Assembly: GCF_029392895.1 (NCBI RefSeq)
Contig: NZ_CP114200.1
Span: 6,330,501-6,394,500 of the forward strand
Direction of reading: 5' to 3'
DNA: 64,000 nt
DNA from: Streptomyces sp. 71268
GTDB taxonomy: Bacteria > Actinomycetota > Actinomycetes > Streptomycetales > Streptomycetaceae
This document shows positions 47,391-55,882 of this stretch, one piece after another (the first letter of the stretch is position 1; every line of letters starts with the position of its first letter). The translations under genes and the position numbers were made by a program. The notes below the pieces were generated by a model. That model worked only from the letters and a program-made list of their open reading frames with translations. It had not been told where the DNA came from and made no database searches.

Positions 47391-47420
47391 TTGACTTAGG
47401 CAAACCTAAGTAGACAGAAT
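47391..47420 (+). promoter_or_regulatory. Iron box overlapping the haem oxygenase promoter
   Basis: ACTTAGG-CAAA-CCTAAGT (47394-47411) is a perfect inverted repeat; the 19-mer 47391-47409 matches the iron-box consensus at 15 of 19 positions. It overlaps a likely -35 TTGACT (47391-47396), with CAGAAT 18 bases further on as -10, so repressor binding would occlude RNA polymerase. Confidence 0.88.
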
Positions 47421-47533
47421 TGCCGGCGGGACCACCCACGAAGCGGGTGTCTCCCGTGTTCTCGGCTTCTCATGTCGCTTTTCGGCATGCAAGGCCCGCT
47501 CGCTCTCGTCCCATCGGCACCCGGAGGTCCGTC

Positions 47534-48217
47534 TTGGACGCCGCACCCGCACCCGAGCCGTTCTCCACGGTCATCCGCACCGCCTCGCACGCGCAGCACA
47601 CCGAGGCCGAGACCTCGATGTTCATGAGCGCCATGCTCGGCGGCCAACTCGGCGTGACCGCCTTCCGGCGGTACACGGAGCAGCTCTGGTTCGTCTACCG
47701 GGCCCTGGAGAGCGCCCCGGCCACGCTGGCCGACGACCCGGTGGCGGGCCCGTTCATCCGGCCCGAGCTGGCACGTACGGCGGAGCTCGAACGCGACCTC
47801 GCCTTCCTCGGCGGCCCCGACTGGCGCGCGGGCCTGGAGCCGCTGCCCGCCACCGCGGCGTACGCGGAGCGGGTTGAGGAGTGCGCGCGGCGGTGGCCCG
47901 GCGGGTTCGTCGCCCACCACTACACGCGCTACCTCGGCGACCTCTCCGGCGGCCAGATCATCCGCGGCACCGCGGAGAAGACCTGGGGCTTCGAGCGCAA
48001 GGGCGACGGCGTGCGGTTCTACGTCTTCGAGGAGATCGGCAACCCGGCCGCGTTCAAGCGCGAGTACCGGGCGCTGCTCGACGCGCTGCCGGTGGACGAC
48101 CTGGAGAAGCAGCGCGTTATCGAGGAGTGCAAGCGGGCGTTCGCGCTGAACACCGGGGTCTTCCGGGAGCTGGGCGAACTCTTCGGCACCGACGGCCCGG
48201 GCGCGCTCAGCGCCTGA
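47534..48217 (+). CDS. hmuO: Biliverdin-producing haem oxygenase
   Basis: A 227-residue haem oxygenase that opens haem to biliverdin, CO and iron in the cytoplasm. The proximal His lies in IRTASHAQHTEAE (His17 or 20), and the distal helix glycines in TRYLGDLSGGQIIRG at about 130-144. The length matches HmuO of corynebacteria. TTG 47534 is chosen as start because GGAGG lies 7 bases upstream and the protein then begins at the usual point; the frame is open further upstream but with no better signal. It is driven by its own iron-box promoter and completes the import-and-degradation route. Confidence 0.92.
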   Translation: MDAAPAPEPFSTVIRTASHAQHTEAETSMFMSAMLGGQLGVTAFRRYTEQLWFVYRALESAPATLADDPVAGPFIRPELARTAELERDLAFLGGPDWRAGLEPLPATAAYAERVEECARRWPGGFVAHHYTRYLGDLSGGQIIRGTAEKTWGFERKGDGVRFYVFEEIGNPAAFKREYRALLDALPVDDLEKQRVIEECKRAFALNTGVFRELGELFGTDGPGALSA

Positions 48218-48231
48218 GCGGGTCCGCCCGC

Positions 48232-48283
48232 CCACGACGCGAGCCCGCCACCCCGGCAGTGGGGTGGCGGGCTCGCGTCGTGG
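48232..48283. terminator. Bidirectional 23-bp hairpin terminator
   Basis: An uninterrupted 23-bp stem (48232-48254 with 48261-48283, core GAGCCCGCCACCCC) and a 6-base loop lie between the convergent haem oxygenase and methionine aminopeptidase genes. It is the longest hairpin noticed in the window. Confidence 0.9.
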
Positions 48284-48330
48284 TGGTCGTACAGGCCGTC
48301 GTGGCCCGTCGGACCGGTGTCGCCCCGGGG

Positions 48331-49188
48331 TCAGGGCAGCGTAAGGATGTCCGCTCCGGTCTCGGTGACCACGAGCGTGTGCTCGAACTGGGCGGTGCGC
48401 TTGCGGTCCTTGGTGACCACGGTCCAGCCGTCGTCCCACATGTCGTACTCGTGCGTCCCCAGGGTCAGCATCGGCTCGATGGTGAACGTCATGCCGGGCC
48501 GGATCTCGGTGGTGTGGTGCGGGCTGTCGTAGTGCGGCACGATCAGGCCCGAGTGGAACGACGTGTTGATGCCGTGCCCGGTGAAGTCCCGCACCACGCC
48601 GTAGCCGAAGCGCTTGGCGTACGACTCGATGACGCGCCCGATGATGTTGATCTGCCGACCCGGCTTGACGGCCTTGATGGCCCGTGCCAGCGACTCCCGG
48701 GTGCGCTCCACGAGCAGCCGCGACTCCTCGTCCACGTCGCCGCACAGGTAGGTGGCGTTGTTGTCGCCGTGCACGCCGCCGATGTACGCGGTGATGTCCA
48801 GGTTCACGATGTCGCCGTCGCGCAGCACGGTCGAGTCGGGGATGCCGTGGCAGATGACCTCGTTGACCGAGGTGCACAGCGACTTGGGGTACTTGCGGTA
48901 GCCGAGCGTGGACGGGTACGCGCCGTGGTCGCAGAGGAACTCGTGCGCGACCCGGTCGAGTTCGTCCGTGGTGGTCCCCGGCACGATGTGCCGCGCGGTC
49001 TCTTCCAGCGCCTGCGCGGCGATGCGCCCGGCGACCCGCATCCGCTCGATCGTCTCGGCGTCCTGCACCTCGGGACCGGTGTACGGGGTGGGGGCGTCCT
49101 TGCCCACGTATTCCGGCCGCGGGATGGCGGCGGGGACGGTGCGGAGGGGGGAGAGCTGCCCCGGGACTAGAAGCGACTGGCCAGACAT
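48331..49188 (-). CDS. map: Type I methionine aminopeptidase
   Basis: A 285-residue metalloprotease that removes the initiator Met from nascent proteins. All five metal ligands are visible: Asp in VNLDITAY, Asp in [10 protein letters not shown], His in [10 protein letters not shown], Glu in TIEPMLTLG and Glu in AQFEHTLVV. The ~40-residue N-terminal extension with the [14 protein letters not shown] segment is typical of the long actinobacterial isoform. No ribosome-binding site precedes ATG 49188; TACACT lies 7 bases upstream on this strand and suggests a leaderless mRNA. It is divergent from the small gene at 49290. Confidence 0.93.
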   Translation of the reverse strand: MSGQSLLVPGQLSPLRTVPAAIPRPEYVGKDAPTPYTGPEVQDAETIERMRVAGRIAAQALEETARHIVPGTTTDELDRVAHEFLCDHGAYPSTLGYRKYPKSLCTSVNEVICHGIPDSTVLRDGDIVNLDITAYIGGVHGDNNATYLCGDVDEESRLLVERTRESLARAIKAVKPGRQINIIGRVIESYAKRFGYGVVRDFTGHGINTSFHSGLIVPHYDSPHHTTEIRPGMTFTIEPMLTLGTHEYDMWDDGWTVVTKDRKRTAQFEHTLVVTETGADILTLP

Positions 49189-49289
49189 GCCAGCGAGTGT
49201 ATCCAGGACGCATCGGGCACCATGGCGGCAAGTGAGCCAGCACACGTGAACGCGGTGCGGTGGAGACAGGTGAGGAAGGCGAGGCACAG

Positions 49290-49493
49290 ATGGCGCTGTT
49301 CTCGAAGGGCACGCCCGGCAAGCCCGGCGAGTGGTACTACTGCGTGCGCCACGGACGCGTGGAGGAGGGCCCCGAGTGCCGGGCGGCCGACCGGCTGGGC
49401 CCGTACGCCACCCGCGAGGAGGCGGCCCAGGCGATCGAGCACACCCGGGACCGCGAGCGCGACTGGCAGAACGACCCCCGCTGGAACGACTAG
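49290..49493 (+). CDS. Small conserved protein (SPOR-like annotation)
   Basis: A 67-residue hydrophilic protein. It begins [21 protein letters not shown] and carries the pattern [29 protein letters not shown], which resembles the RxGPYxxxxEA element of SPOR domains. There is no signal peptide. ATG 49290 has GAGG 7 bases upstream; a GTG at 49260 would add 10 residues. It lies immediately divergent from map, an arrangement I recall as common in streptomycetes. The function is unknown. Confidence 0.72.
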   Translation: MALFSKGTPGKPGEWYYCVRHGRVEEGPECRAADRLGPYATREEAAQAIEHTRDRERDWQNDPRWND

Positions 49494-49627
49494 CGTCCGC
49501 GCCGGCGCCACGCGACTTGGCCCATGATCCTGGCCCGAACTTGGACCACGGGACGGGCCAAGGCCGCGACTAGCGTCGTCCTCGTGAGCAGCGCGGGGAC
49601 CAGCTCGCTGCGGGGAGGAGAGTGACC

Positions 49628-50621
49628 ATGAAGGCGATCAGGGTGCGCGACCGGGCGGCCGGGACGGGCGGGCTGGTGTACGAGGAGGCCCCGTATCCGC
49701 ACGCGGCCGAGAACGACGTCGTCGTCCGGGTGCACGCGGCCGGCTTCACGCCCGGCGAACTGGAGTGGCCGGGCACCTGGACGGACCGCGCCGGCCGCGA
49801 CCGCACGCCCTCCGTCCCCGGCCACGAGGTGTCCGGTGTGGTGGCCGAGCTGGGGTTCGGCACCACGGGCCTCACCGTCGGCCAGCGGGTGTTCGGGCTG
49901 ACCGACTGGACGCGCGACGGCACGCTGGCCGAGTACGTGGCCGTGGAGGCCCGCAACCTGGCGCCGCTGCCGGCGTCCGTCGGCCACCTGGAGGCCGCGG
50001 CGCTGCCGATCTCCGGGCTCACCGCCTGGCAGGGACTCTTCGACCACGGGCGGTTGGTGGCCGGGCAGAGCGTGCTGATCCACGGCGCGGCCGGCGGGGT
50101 CGGCAGCGTCGCGGTCCAACTCGCCCGCGAGGCCGGGGCGCGGGTGGTCGCCACCGGCCGCGCCCGGGACCGGGCCACGGCCCTGGAACTGGGCGCCGAC
50201 GTCTTCGTCGACCTCGACGGCGAGCCGAACGGCGGGCGGGACGGCGGGGGGCGGGCCGGGCGGCGGGCGCGGCGGCGCGGGTGGCCAACTGGCGGACGCC
50301 GGCCCGGTGGACCTGGTCCTCGACGTGATCGGCGGTGAGGTGCTCGAACGCTCGGCCCGGCTGGTGCGGCCCGGCGGCACGCTCGTCACGATCGCCGCGC
50401 CGTCCACGGTGCGCCCCGAGAACGGTCGGACGGTCTTCTTCGTCGTCGAGCCTGACCGGTACCGCCTGGCCGATCTCGCGCGACGGGTCCAGGACGGGCG
50501 GCTGCGGCCACTGGTGGGCCCGGTCTACCCGCTGGCCGAGGCCGCCGCCGCCTTCACCGCCCGGCGCGCGACCCCCGGAAAGCCCCTGATCCAGGTCGCC
50601 GACGCGCCGCCGGAGGACTGA
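49628..50621 (+). pseudogene. NADP-dependent quinone-oxidoreductase-type gene with a frameshift
   Basis: A zinc-independent MDR-family oxidoreductase split into two frames. The first part (start ATG 49628 after GAGGAG) has the GroES-like domain with PSVPGHEVSGVV and the nucleotide motif HGAAGGVGSVAVQLA. It goes out of frame in the GC-only stretch 50230-50290 and stops at 50338. The rest of the family sequence, GQLADAGPVDLVLDVIGGEVLERS through HPLIQVA-like ending, is in the +1 frame up to 50621. Removing one base, for example from the six-G run at 50246-50251, restores a ~330-residue protein. It may be a real mutation or a sequencing error in a GC run. Confidence 0.8.
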
Positions 50622-50669
50622 GGCCACGCCGCGTGGGCGGGCCCGGTGAGCGGTCGGCGCGGACCCGGC

Positions 50670-51812
50670 CTACGGGTTCGCGGTTTGGCGAGAGGTGGTC
50701 CGGTTCGCGCGGCCGACGGCGCGGCCCACCGCGTTGCGCACCGCGAGGCCCGGCCGGGTGCGGGGCACCATGAGCCTGGAGAGCGGACCGACGCGTCGCT
50801 GTCGCGGGCCCACCTCGCGGCGGAGCCGCGCCTCGTAGGCGGCGAAGGCGCGGGCGTGGTCGCCGGGGTGGGCGGCGAGCTCCTCCGCGAGGGCGTACGC
50901 ACCTGCCATCGCCATGCTGGACCCGTCGCCCAGCAGGGCTGTCGCCGCCGCCGCGTCCCCGAGCAGGACGACCCGCCCACGGGACCACGAGGGCATCCGG
51001 ACGGTGGTCAGGGGGTCGAAGAACGGAGCCGGGTGGTCGAGGAACGCCGCCACGAACTCCGGTGCCCGCCACCGCACGTCGGCGTAGGCGTCGGCCACGG
51101 TCTGCTTGTGACGGGCGATGTTCTTGCGGTCGTGGGGCGCTGCCTGTGCGGCCCGGAAGGTGAAGATCGCGAGCGGAGTGGTCCGCGAGGGGTGGAGGAC
51201 CAGCATCCGGTTCGGCACGGTCAGCATCGTCATCTCGCTCGGGTCCTCGACGGCGTCGGGTTCCAGCGGGACGGTCGCGCCGTACAGGCCCAGGTCGCTC
51301 ACGAACTGCCGCTCGGGCCCGAACACCAGGCGCCGTACGGTGGAGTGCATCCCGTCGGCTCCGACGACCAGGTCGAAGCGCCGTGGCGCGGACCGCCGGA
51401 AGGTGACGTCAACTCCCCCTGCGTCCTGGGCGAGGGCGGTGACGGTGTCGTCGAACAGGAACTCGGCCTCGGCCCGCGCCGACCGGTGAAGCACCTCGGA
51501 CAGGTCGGCCCGGGTCACCTCGACCGTCGGCGCCTTGTCCGAGGTGACCGGGAGTCGCAGGACGCGCCTGCCGCCGGGGTCGAGCAGGGTCAGTGACCGA
51601 TTGCGGGTGGCGAGCTCGCGGAGCCGCGGAAGGACGCCCATGCGGTCGGCGACCGGGATCGCGGGCCCCTTCACGACGATCGCGCTACCGCCGGAGCGCA
51701 GTTGCCGGGCGTGTTCGACGACCGTCGGCCGGTAGCCGTTCCGGGAGAGCCAGTACGCGAGTGCGGGCCCCGCGATTCCGGCACCGACTATCAGCACCTC
51801 GGGCTTCTGCAT
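50670..51812 (-). CDS. FAD-dependent monooxygenase
   Basis: A 380-residue flavin hydroxylase of the PHBH/TetX-like group. The ADP-binding glycine motif VLIVGAGIAGPALA is at about 6-19, the DG motif GADGMHSTVRRLVFG at about 152-166, and the GD motif VVLLGDAAAATALLGDGSSMAMA at about 280-302. There is no signal peptide. It oxygenates an unknown small molecule using NAD(P)H and O2. It is divergent from an ArsR-family regulator. Two 22-bp palindromes occupy the shared promoter, so the pair looks like a self-contained inducible detoxification or catabolic unit. Confidence 0.87.
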   Translation of the reverse strand: MQKPEVLIVGAGIAGPALAYWLSRNGYRPTVVEHARQLRSGGSAIVVKGPAIPVADRMGVLPRLRELATRNRSLTLLDPGGRRVLRLPVTSDKAPTVEVTRADLSEVLHRSARAEAEFLFDDTVTALAQDAGGVDVTFRRSAPRRFDLVVGADGMHSTVRRLVFGPERQFVSDLGLYGATVPLEPDAVEDPSEMTMLTVPNRMLVLHPSRTTPLAIFTFRAAQAAPHDRKNIARHKQTVADAYADVRWRAPEFVAAFLDHPAPFFDPLTTVRMPSWSRGRVVLLGDAAAATALLGDGSSMAMAGAYALAEELAAHPGDHARAFAAYEARLRREVGPRQRRVGPLSRLMVPRTRPGLAVRNAVGRAVGRANRTTSRQTANP

Positions 51813-51904
51813 GACGATGACCTCTCGGAGTGTCGATGACCAGGTTCCCCGGCGAGTGCGGCCCTGGTCTCAGGGAGCGGAGGCACGGGGGAGCATGGTC
51901 GAGT

Positions 51905-51926
51905 AGGTACGAAGAATTTCGTACCT
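51905..51926. promoter_or_regulatory. Operator 1 of the monooxygenase/ArsR promoter
   Basis: AGGTACGAA-GAAT-TTCGTACCT: a perfect 9-bp inverted repeat with a 4-base spacer, 22 bp in total. It lies on the monooxygenase side of the divergent region. Confidence 0.85.
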
Positions 51927-51943
51927 CAGTGGAGCACACCTTT

Positions 51944-51967
51944 CAGGTACGATTCAAGTCGTACCTG
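51944..51967. promoter_or_regulatory. Operator 2 of the monooxygenase/ArsR promoter
   Basis: CAGGTACGA-TTCAAG-TCGTACCTG: a perfect 9-bp inverted repeat with the same AGGTACGA half-site as operator 1. Its centre is 40 bp from that of operator 1, about four helical turns. It runs directly into the GGAGGAGG ribosome-binding site of the regulator gene, so binding would block the regulator's own expression. Confidence 0.85.
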
Positions 51968-51980
51968 GAGGAGGTGCCGC

Positions 51981-52316
51981 GTGGCCGGGAAGAACCTGGT
52001 CGGCCCGGAGGCCGACGCACTCGATCTGGGCGCGGTGTTTCGCGCCCTCGCCGACGAGCACCGTCGTTCGGTGATCACCCGGTTGGCCGCCGACCGCAGC
52101 GACAGCGAGCGGGGCTGTAACTCGTTCGACCTTCCGATCTCGAAGCAGACCCAGACCCACCACTTCCGCGTCCTGCGCGAGGCGGGTCTCGTCGACGAGA
52201 TCGACTACGGCAACCGCAAGGGCATCCGACTACGACGCGCGGACATCGAGAGGCGATTCCCCGGGCTGCTCGCGCTCCTGGGAGCGGAGTCCCCGGGTGG
52301 TACCGCTCCTCACTGA
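51981..52316 (+). CDS. ArsR-type HTH transcriptional regulator
   Basis: A 111-residue winged-helix protein. The core is DLGAVFRALADEHRRSVITRL, then the recognition region in SFDLPISKQTQTHHFRVLREAGLVDE and the wing YGNRKGIRLRRADIE. Only one cysteine (RGCNSF) is present, so the classic metal-binding CxC is missing and the signal is more likely an organic ligand. It starts at GTG 51981 behind GGAGGAGG. It is the predicted repressor of itself and of the divergent monooxygenase. Confidence 0.87.
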   Translation: MAGKNLVGPEADALDLGAVFRALADEHRRSVITRLAADRSDSERGCNSFDLPISKQTQTHHFRVLREAGLVDEIDYGNRKGIRLRRADIERRFPGLLALLGAESPGGTAPH

Positions 52317-52460
52317 GCGCGGACGGGCACGCCGGAGGGAGTCCGGGCCGGCCCGCGTCGCGAACTCGACCGGGTCCAGCTCGCGCCCGGCTCGCGGGTA
52401 GCCGAGCACGACGCGGACCGGATCGCGTCCGACCGGACAACCCGGCCCGCCGCGCACGCC

Positions 52461-53927
52461 TCACTGCGGCGCGGGGCTCGCCTCGCTTGTCTCACGTGCC
52501 TCACGTGCCGCGCGCATCTTGAGGGCGTGCGGGTTGGTCCGGGAGTCGTACGCCATCAGCTTCGGCAGCGAGGCCGCCAGCAGCCCGACCGCCGCCACGC
52601 ACGCGATGCCGCCCGTCCACACCGAGGCCCGCACGCTCGTCAGCGCGGCCATCGAACCCGCCCTGACCTGGCCGAGCTGTGGGCCCGTCATGTACGAGAG
52701 CAGCTCGATGCCGGCCAGTCGGCCGCGCAGCTCGTCCGGGATGGTCTGGTTCCACAGCGTGGACCGGAACAGGCCGCTGATCATGTCCGCGCCGCCCGCC
52801 ACCGCCAGGCACAGCAGCACCAGCCAGATGCTCGGCAGCGCCCCGGCCGCGGCCATGGCCAGCCCCCACAGCGCGGCGCCGGCCGCCACCATCCGGCCGT
52901 GCCGGTACACCCGTGAGGTCCAGCCGCTGGTCAGGCTGACCAGCACCGAGCCGACCGAGCCCGCCGCGTACATCAGGCCGAGCGCCCAGGTCGCGTCCAG
53001 GTCGTCGGCGAGGAAGGGGAAGATCGCGTTCGGGTACGCGAAGAACATGGCGACCATGTCGACCGCGTAGGTGCCCAGGAGTTCCTTGCGCTGCCACGCG
53101 TAGCGGGCGCCCGCCCAGATGCCGGCCAGCGAGGGGCGCTGCGCGTCGTGCGCGGGCGGCGCCGCCGCGAGCCGCACCGCCAGCAGCGTGGAGACGACGA
53201 AGGTCAGCAGGTCGAGCCCGTACGCCACGGGCAGCCCGGCGAACGCGACGATCACCCCGGCGACCGAGGGGCCGACGATGGCCGAGAGCTGCCAGCGGAT
53301 GGAGTTGAGCGCCGCGGCGGCGGTGAGCTGGTCGTGCGGGACGATCCGGGCCATCAGGGCGTCAAGGGCCGGTTGCTGGATGCCGGCCAGCGCGCTGGTC
53401 AGCCCCGCCACCACGTACAGCAGCCACAGCATGGGATGCGGCAGCAGGCTGTTGACCAGCAGCAGGACGGTGAGGACGCCGAGGCCCAGCTCGGTGAGCA
53501 GGATGAGCGTGCGCCGGTCCATGGCGTCGGCGAGGGCGCCGCCGTACAGGCCGAAGACGATCAGCGGCACGAGCTGCACGGCGCCGATCGCGCCGACCGC
53601 GAAGGCCGAGCCGGTCAACTCCTTGACCTGCAACGGCAGCGCGATCATGGTCAGGAAGCTGCCGAAGGAGGTCACGGCGCCGGCCATCCAGATCAGCCGG
53701 AAGTCCCGCGAGGAGCGCCACGGCGACAGGTCGGGGAGCAGTGCCCGCACGCGCCCGCCGGGCCGCGGCGGCTTGTCCGTGGCCCCACTGCCCTCGTCGC
53801 TCTCGCCCGCTCCGGCGTCCGCCGCGCCATCGGCCGGCCGGGGGATCTCGGCGACCCCACCGGTCTCGACAGCCTCGACGGGGGAACGATCAGCATCTGC
53901 CACGTCGGGCTGTTCGGGATGGGTCAC
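52461..53927 (-). CDS. MFS transporter (MFS_3 / enterobactin-exporter-like)
   Basis: A 488-residue transporter of the MFS_3 family. About 60 residues of acidic Pro-rich tail come first, then SPWRSSRDFRLIWMAGAVTSFGSF, the family's typical first helix entry. About 12 transmembrane segments follow, with GALADAMDRRTLILLTE as motif A, and a charged C-terminal tail. Relatives export siderophores (EntS) or drugs. The start GTG 53927 lacks a clear ribosome-binding site, so a start a few codons further in is possible. It is convergent with the ArsR gene. Siderophore export here would be speculation. Confidence 0.84.
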   Translation of the reverse strand: MTHPEQPDVADADRSPVEAVETGGVAEIPRPADGAADAGAGESDEGSGATDKPPRPGGRVRALLPDLSPWRSSRDFRLIWMAGAVTSFGSFLTMIALPLQVKELTGSAFAVGAIGAVQLVPLIVFGLYGGALADAMDRRTLILLTELGLGVLTVLLLVNSLLPHPMLWLLYVVAGLTSALAGIQQPALDALMARIVPHDQLTAAAALNSIRWQLSAIVGPSVAGVIVAFAGLPVAYGLDLLTFVVSTLLAVRLAAAPPAHDAQRPSLAGIWAGARYAWQRKELLGTYAVDMVAMFFAYPNAIFPFLADDLDATWALGLMYAAGSVGSVLVSLTSGWTSRVYRHGRMVAAGAALWGLAMAAAGALPSIWLVLLCLAVAGGADMISGLFRSTLWNQTIPDELRGRLAGIELLSYMTGPQLGQVRAGSMAALTSVRASVWTGGIACVAAVGLLAASLPKLMAYDSRTNPHALKMRAAREARETSEASPAPQ

Positions 53928-54102
53928 GAGAGGTCATCGTCCGCCGACCAGCGAACACGGGCAACCGAATATCGATCGACCTCGCGTGCGACCGGCGCGA
54001 GGTCACCCGCCCTCACGGCACCAGCCCCCGCGCCAGCCTCAACCCCCGACCCCGCCCCGTTCCCGTGCCCGCTCCCGCGCCGCCGTGTCCCCGCCTCGCG
54101 CC

Positions 54103-54330
54103 TCAACGCCTCCCGCGCGCCGAGGCCCGTACGTACGCGCCGTAGAGAAGCTGCGCCACGCCGATGAACGCCAGCACCACGCCCACCTTGCGCAGCGTGA
54201 TGACCGGGGTGTGCACATCCGCGGTGAACCGCCACAGGGCGAGACCCACCACGGCCGTCGCCGCTCCCTCGACCAGGTGCTTGCCCGCCGGTCGGCCGCC
54301 GTCGCGCGCGCTGTGCCACTTCTCGTACAT
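54103..54330 (-). CDS. DUF5708 small membrane protein
   Basis: A 75-residue protein with two transmembrane helices (about 19-36 and 43-65) of the DUF5708 type: KHLVEGAATAVVGLALWRFT, VHTPVITLRKVGVVLAFIG and a basic C-terminus. The function is unknown. ATG 54330 is chosen because GAGAGGGG sits 8 bases upstream; a longer reading adds only low-complexity Arg/Pro sequence. Confidence 0.75.
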   Translation of the reverse strand: MYEKWHSARDGGRPAGKHLVEGAATAVVGLALWRFTADVHTPVITLRKVGVVLAFIGVAQLLYGAYVRASARGRR

Positions 54331-54754
54331 CCGTACGCCCCTCTCCCCGCCGGTCCCTGCCGGCGCGCCTCCGTAGTGCGCCGCGCGAACGGCGCTCGAC
54401 CAGGGGCTCGCGTAACCCGTTCGCACGCCGTCCGGCGGCCCTTCGGGCGAGCCGCGCCGGCGACTCGTTCGCGGCACCCGCCGACCGCCCCCGACCGGTG
54501 CCGGGCCGGGCGCGCGGGCGCCCCCTTCACGCCGTTCACGCTAGGTCTCGGCGGGTGCCCGCGCCTCGACCCAGGGCACGAGAACGCGACCGGTATGACT
54601 GCATCCTTTGGCGGAATCGCTCAGGCTGCGCCGCTAACTGTTCATGTGCCGTGTCTTGACGCTCTGTAATGCGGTCCTTATGGTCGCCGCACACAAGGGA
54701 CGTCCTACGTCCTGTCGTTGGCGCTCGATTGCACCGGGGCATCGGGAGGGTCTG
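54331..54754. other. Intergenic region upstream of the sialidase operon
   Basis: No gene is supported. The last 110 bases carry the sialidase promoter and a small palindrome GGACGTCC (54698-54705) near the expected transcript start, which could be an operator. No regulator gene is adjacent. Confidence 0.4.
54656..54684 (+). promoter_or_regulatory. Vegetative-type promoter of the sialidase operon
   Basis: TTGACG (54656-54661), a 17-base spacer, TATGGT (54679-54684): a good match to the HrdB-type -35/-10 consensus, with transcription expected from about 54691. Confidence 0.65.
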
Positions 54755-55882
54755 ATGGCAAGCGATATGACGGCGTACAAGACCTACGAAGTGTCCGTCC
54801 CCTTCCGCGCCGGCACCGATGGGTACGCGAGCTATCGGATTCCCGCGCTGGTCGTCACGGACCGGGGCACCGTGCTCGCCTTCGCCGAGGGGCGGGTGGC
54901 CTCGTCGGCCGACTGGGGCGACATCGACCTGGTGCTGCGACGCTCCACCGACGGCGGGCGCACCTGGGGCCCGCTCCAGACCGTCAGCCGCAACGGCGAC
55001 GGCACGGCGGGCAACCCCGCGCCCGTGGTCGTCGACGGTGGCCGGATCGTCCTGGTGCAGGTGCACAGCGCGGCCGGCGCCACCGAGGACCGCATCCGCC
55101 GCGGCGAGGTCTCGCCGGCCGACGGCCGGCGGGTGTGGGTGCAGGACAGCGACGACGACGGCGCGACCTGGTCGACCCCGCGCGAGATCACCGAGCACGT
55201 CAAACGCCCCGAGTGGCGCTGGTACGCCACCACGCCCGGGCACGCCCTCCAGTTGCGCCACGGAGCGCACGCCGGGCGCATCGTGGTCCCGGGCAACCAC
55301 TCGCTGCCGCCCTCCGGCGCCGACAGCGGAACGGAGGGCAAGTACAACGGCGGCCACGACCTGCTCAGCGACGACGGCGGCGCGACCTGGCGGCTCGGCT
55401 ACGTGGACGACAACCCGGACGGCTACGTCAACGTCAACGAGACGACCGCCGCGCAGCTCCCGGACGGCCGGGTCTACTTCAACACCCGCACCGACGCCGC
55501 CGCGCCCGGCAACCGGGCCGACGCCTACTCGACCGACGGCGGCGCCTCGCTGGTCAAGCCGTTCCGCCCGCAGGCCGGCCTGGTGACACCCGTCGTCCAG
55601 GGCAGCGTCCTGCACCTGGACCGCCCCGGCGCGCGCGGCGGCGGGACGCTGCTGTTCTCCGGGCCCGCGACGCCCGACTACCGGGCCCTGATGACCGTGC
55701 GGGCCAGCGACGACGGGGGCGTCACCTGGCGCACGGCGCACACCGTGGACGGCCTGCCGGCCGCCTACTCCGACCTCGCGCGACTGGACGAGGACACCGT
55801 CGGACTGCTCTACGAGACGGGTGACTTCAGCGCCTACTCGACCCTCACCTTCCGCCGCGTGCCCGTGCGGGACCTGACATGA
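54755..55882 (+). CDS. Cytoplasmic exo-alpha-sialidase (GH33)
   Basis: A 375-residue sialidase-fold hydrolase. The arginine-triad motif YRIP (SYRIPALVV) is at about 26-34, followed by the acid region SSADWGDIDLVLRRS at about 50. At least four Asp-box-type repeats are present: STDGGRTW, SDDGGATW, STDGGAS and SDDGGVTW. NVNETTAAQLPDGRVYFNTR matches the conserved Glu block. There is no signal peptide, so it should act on glycans already imported. ATG 54755 has GGGAGGG upstream. Its stop overlaps the binding-protein start (ATGA), making it the first gene of a four-gene operon with a sugar ABC importer. Confidence 0.88.
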   Translation: MASDMTAYKTYEVSVPFRAGTDGYASYRIPALVVTDRGTVLAFAEGRVASSADWGDIDLVLRRSTDGGRTWGPLQTVSRNGDGTAGNPAPVVVDGGRIVLVQVHSAAGATEDRIRRGEVSPADGRRVWVQDSDDDGATWSTPREITEHVKRPEWRWYATTPGHALQLRHGAHAGRIVVPGNHSLPPSGADSGTEGKYNGGHDLLSDDGGATWRLGYVDDNPDGYVNVNETTAAQLPDGRVYFNTRTDAAAPGNRADAYSTDGGASLVKPFRPQAGLVTPVVQGSVLHLDRPGARGGGTLLFSGPATPDYRALMTVRASDDGGVTWRTAHTVDGLPAAYSDLARLDEDTVGLLYETGDFSAYSTLTFRRVPVRDLT

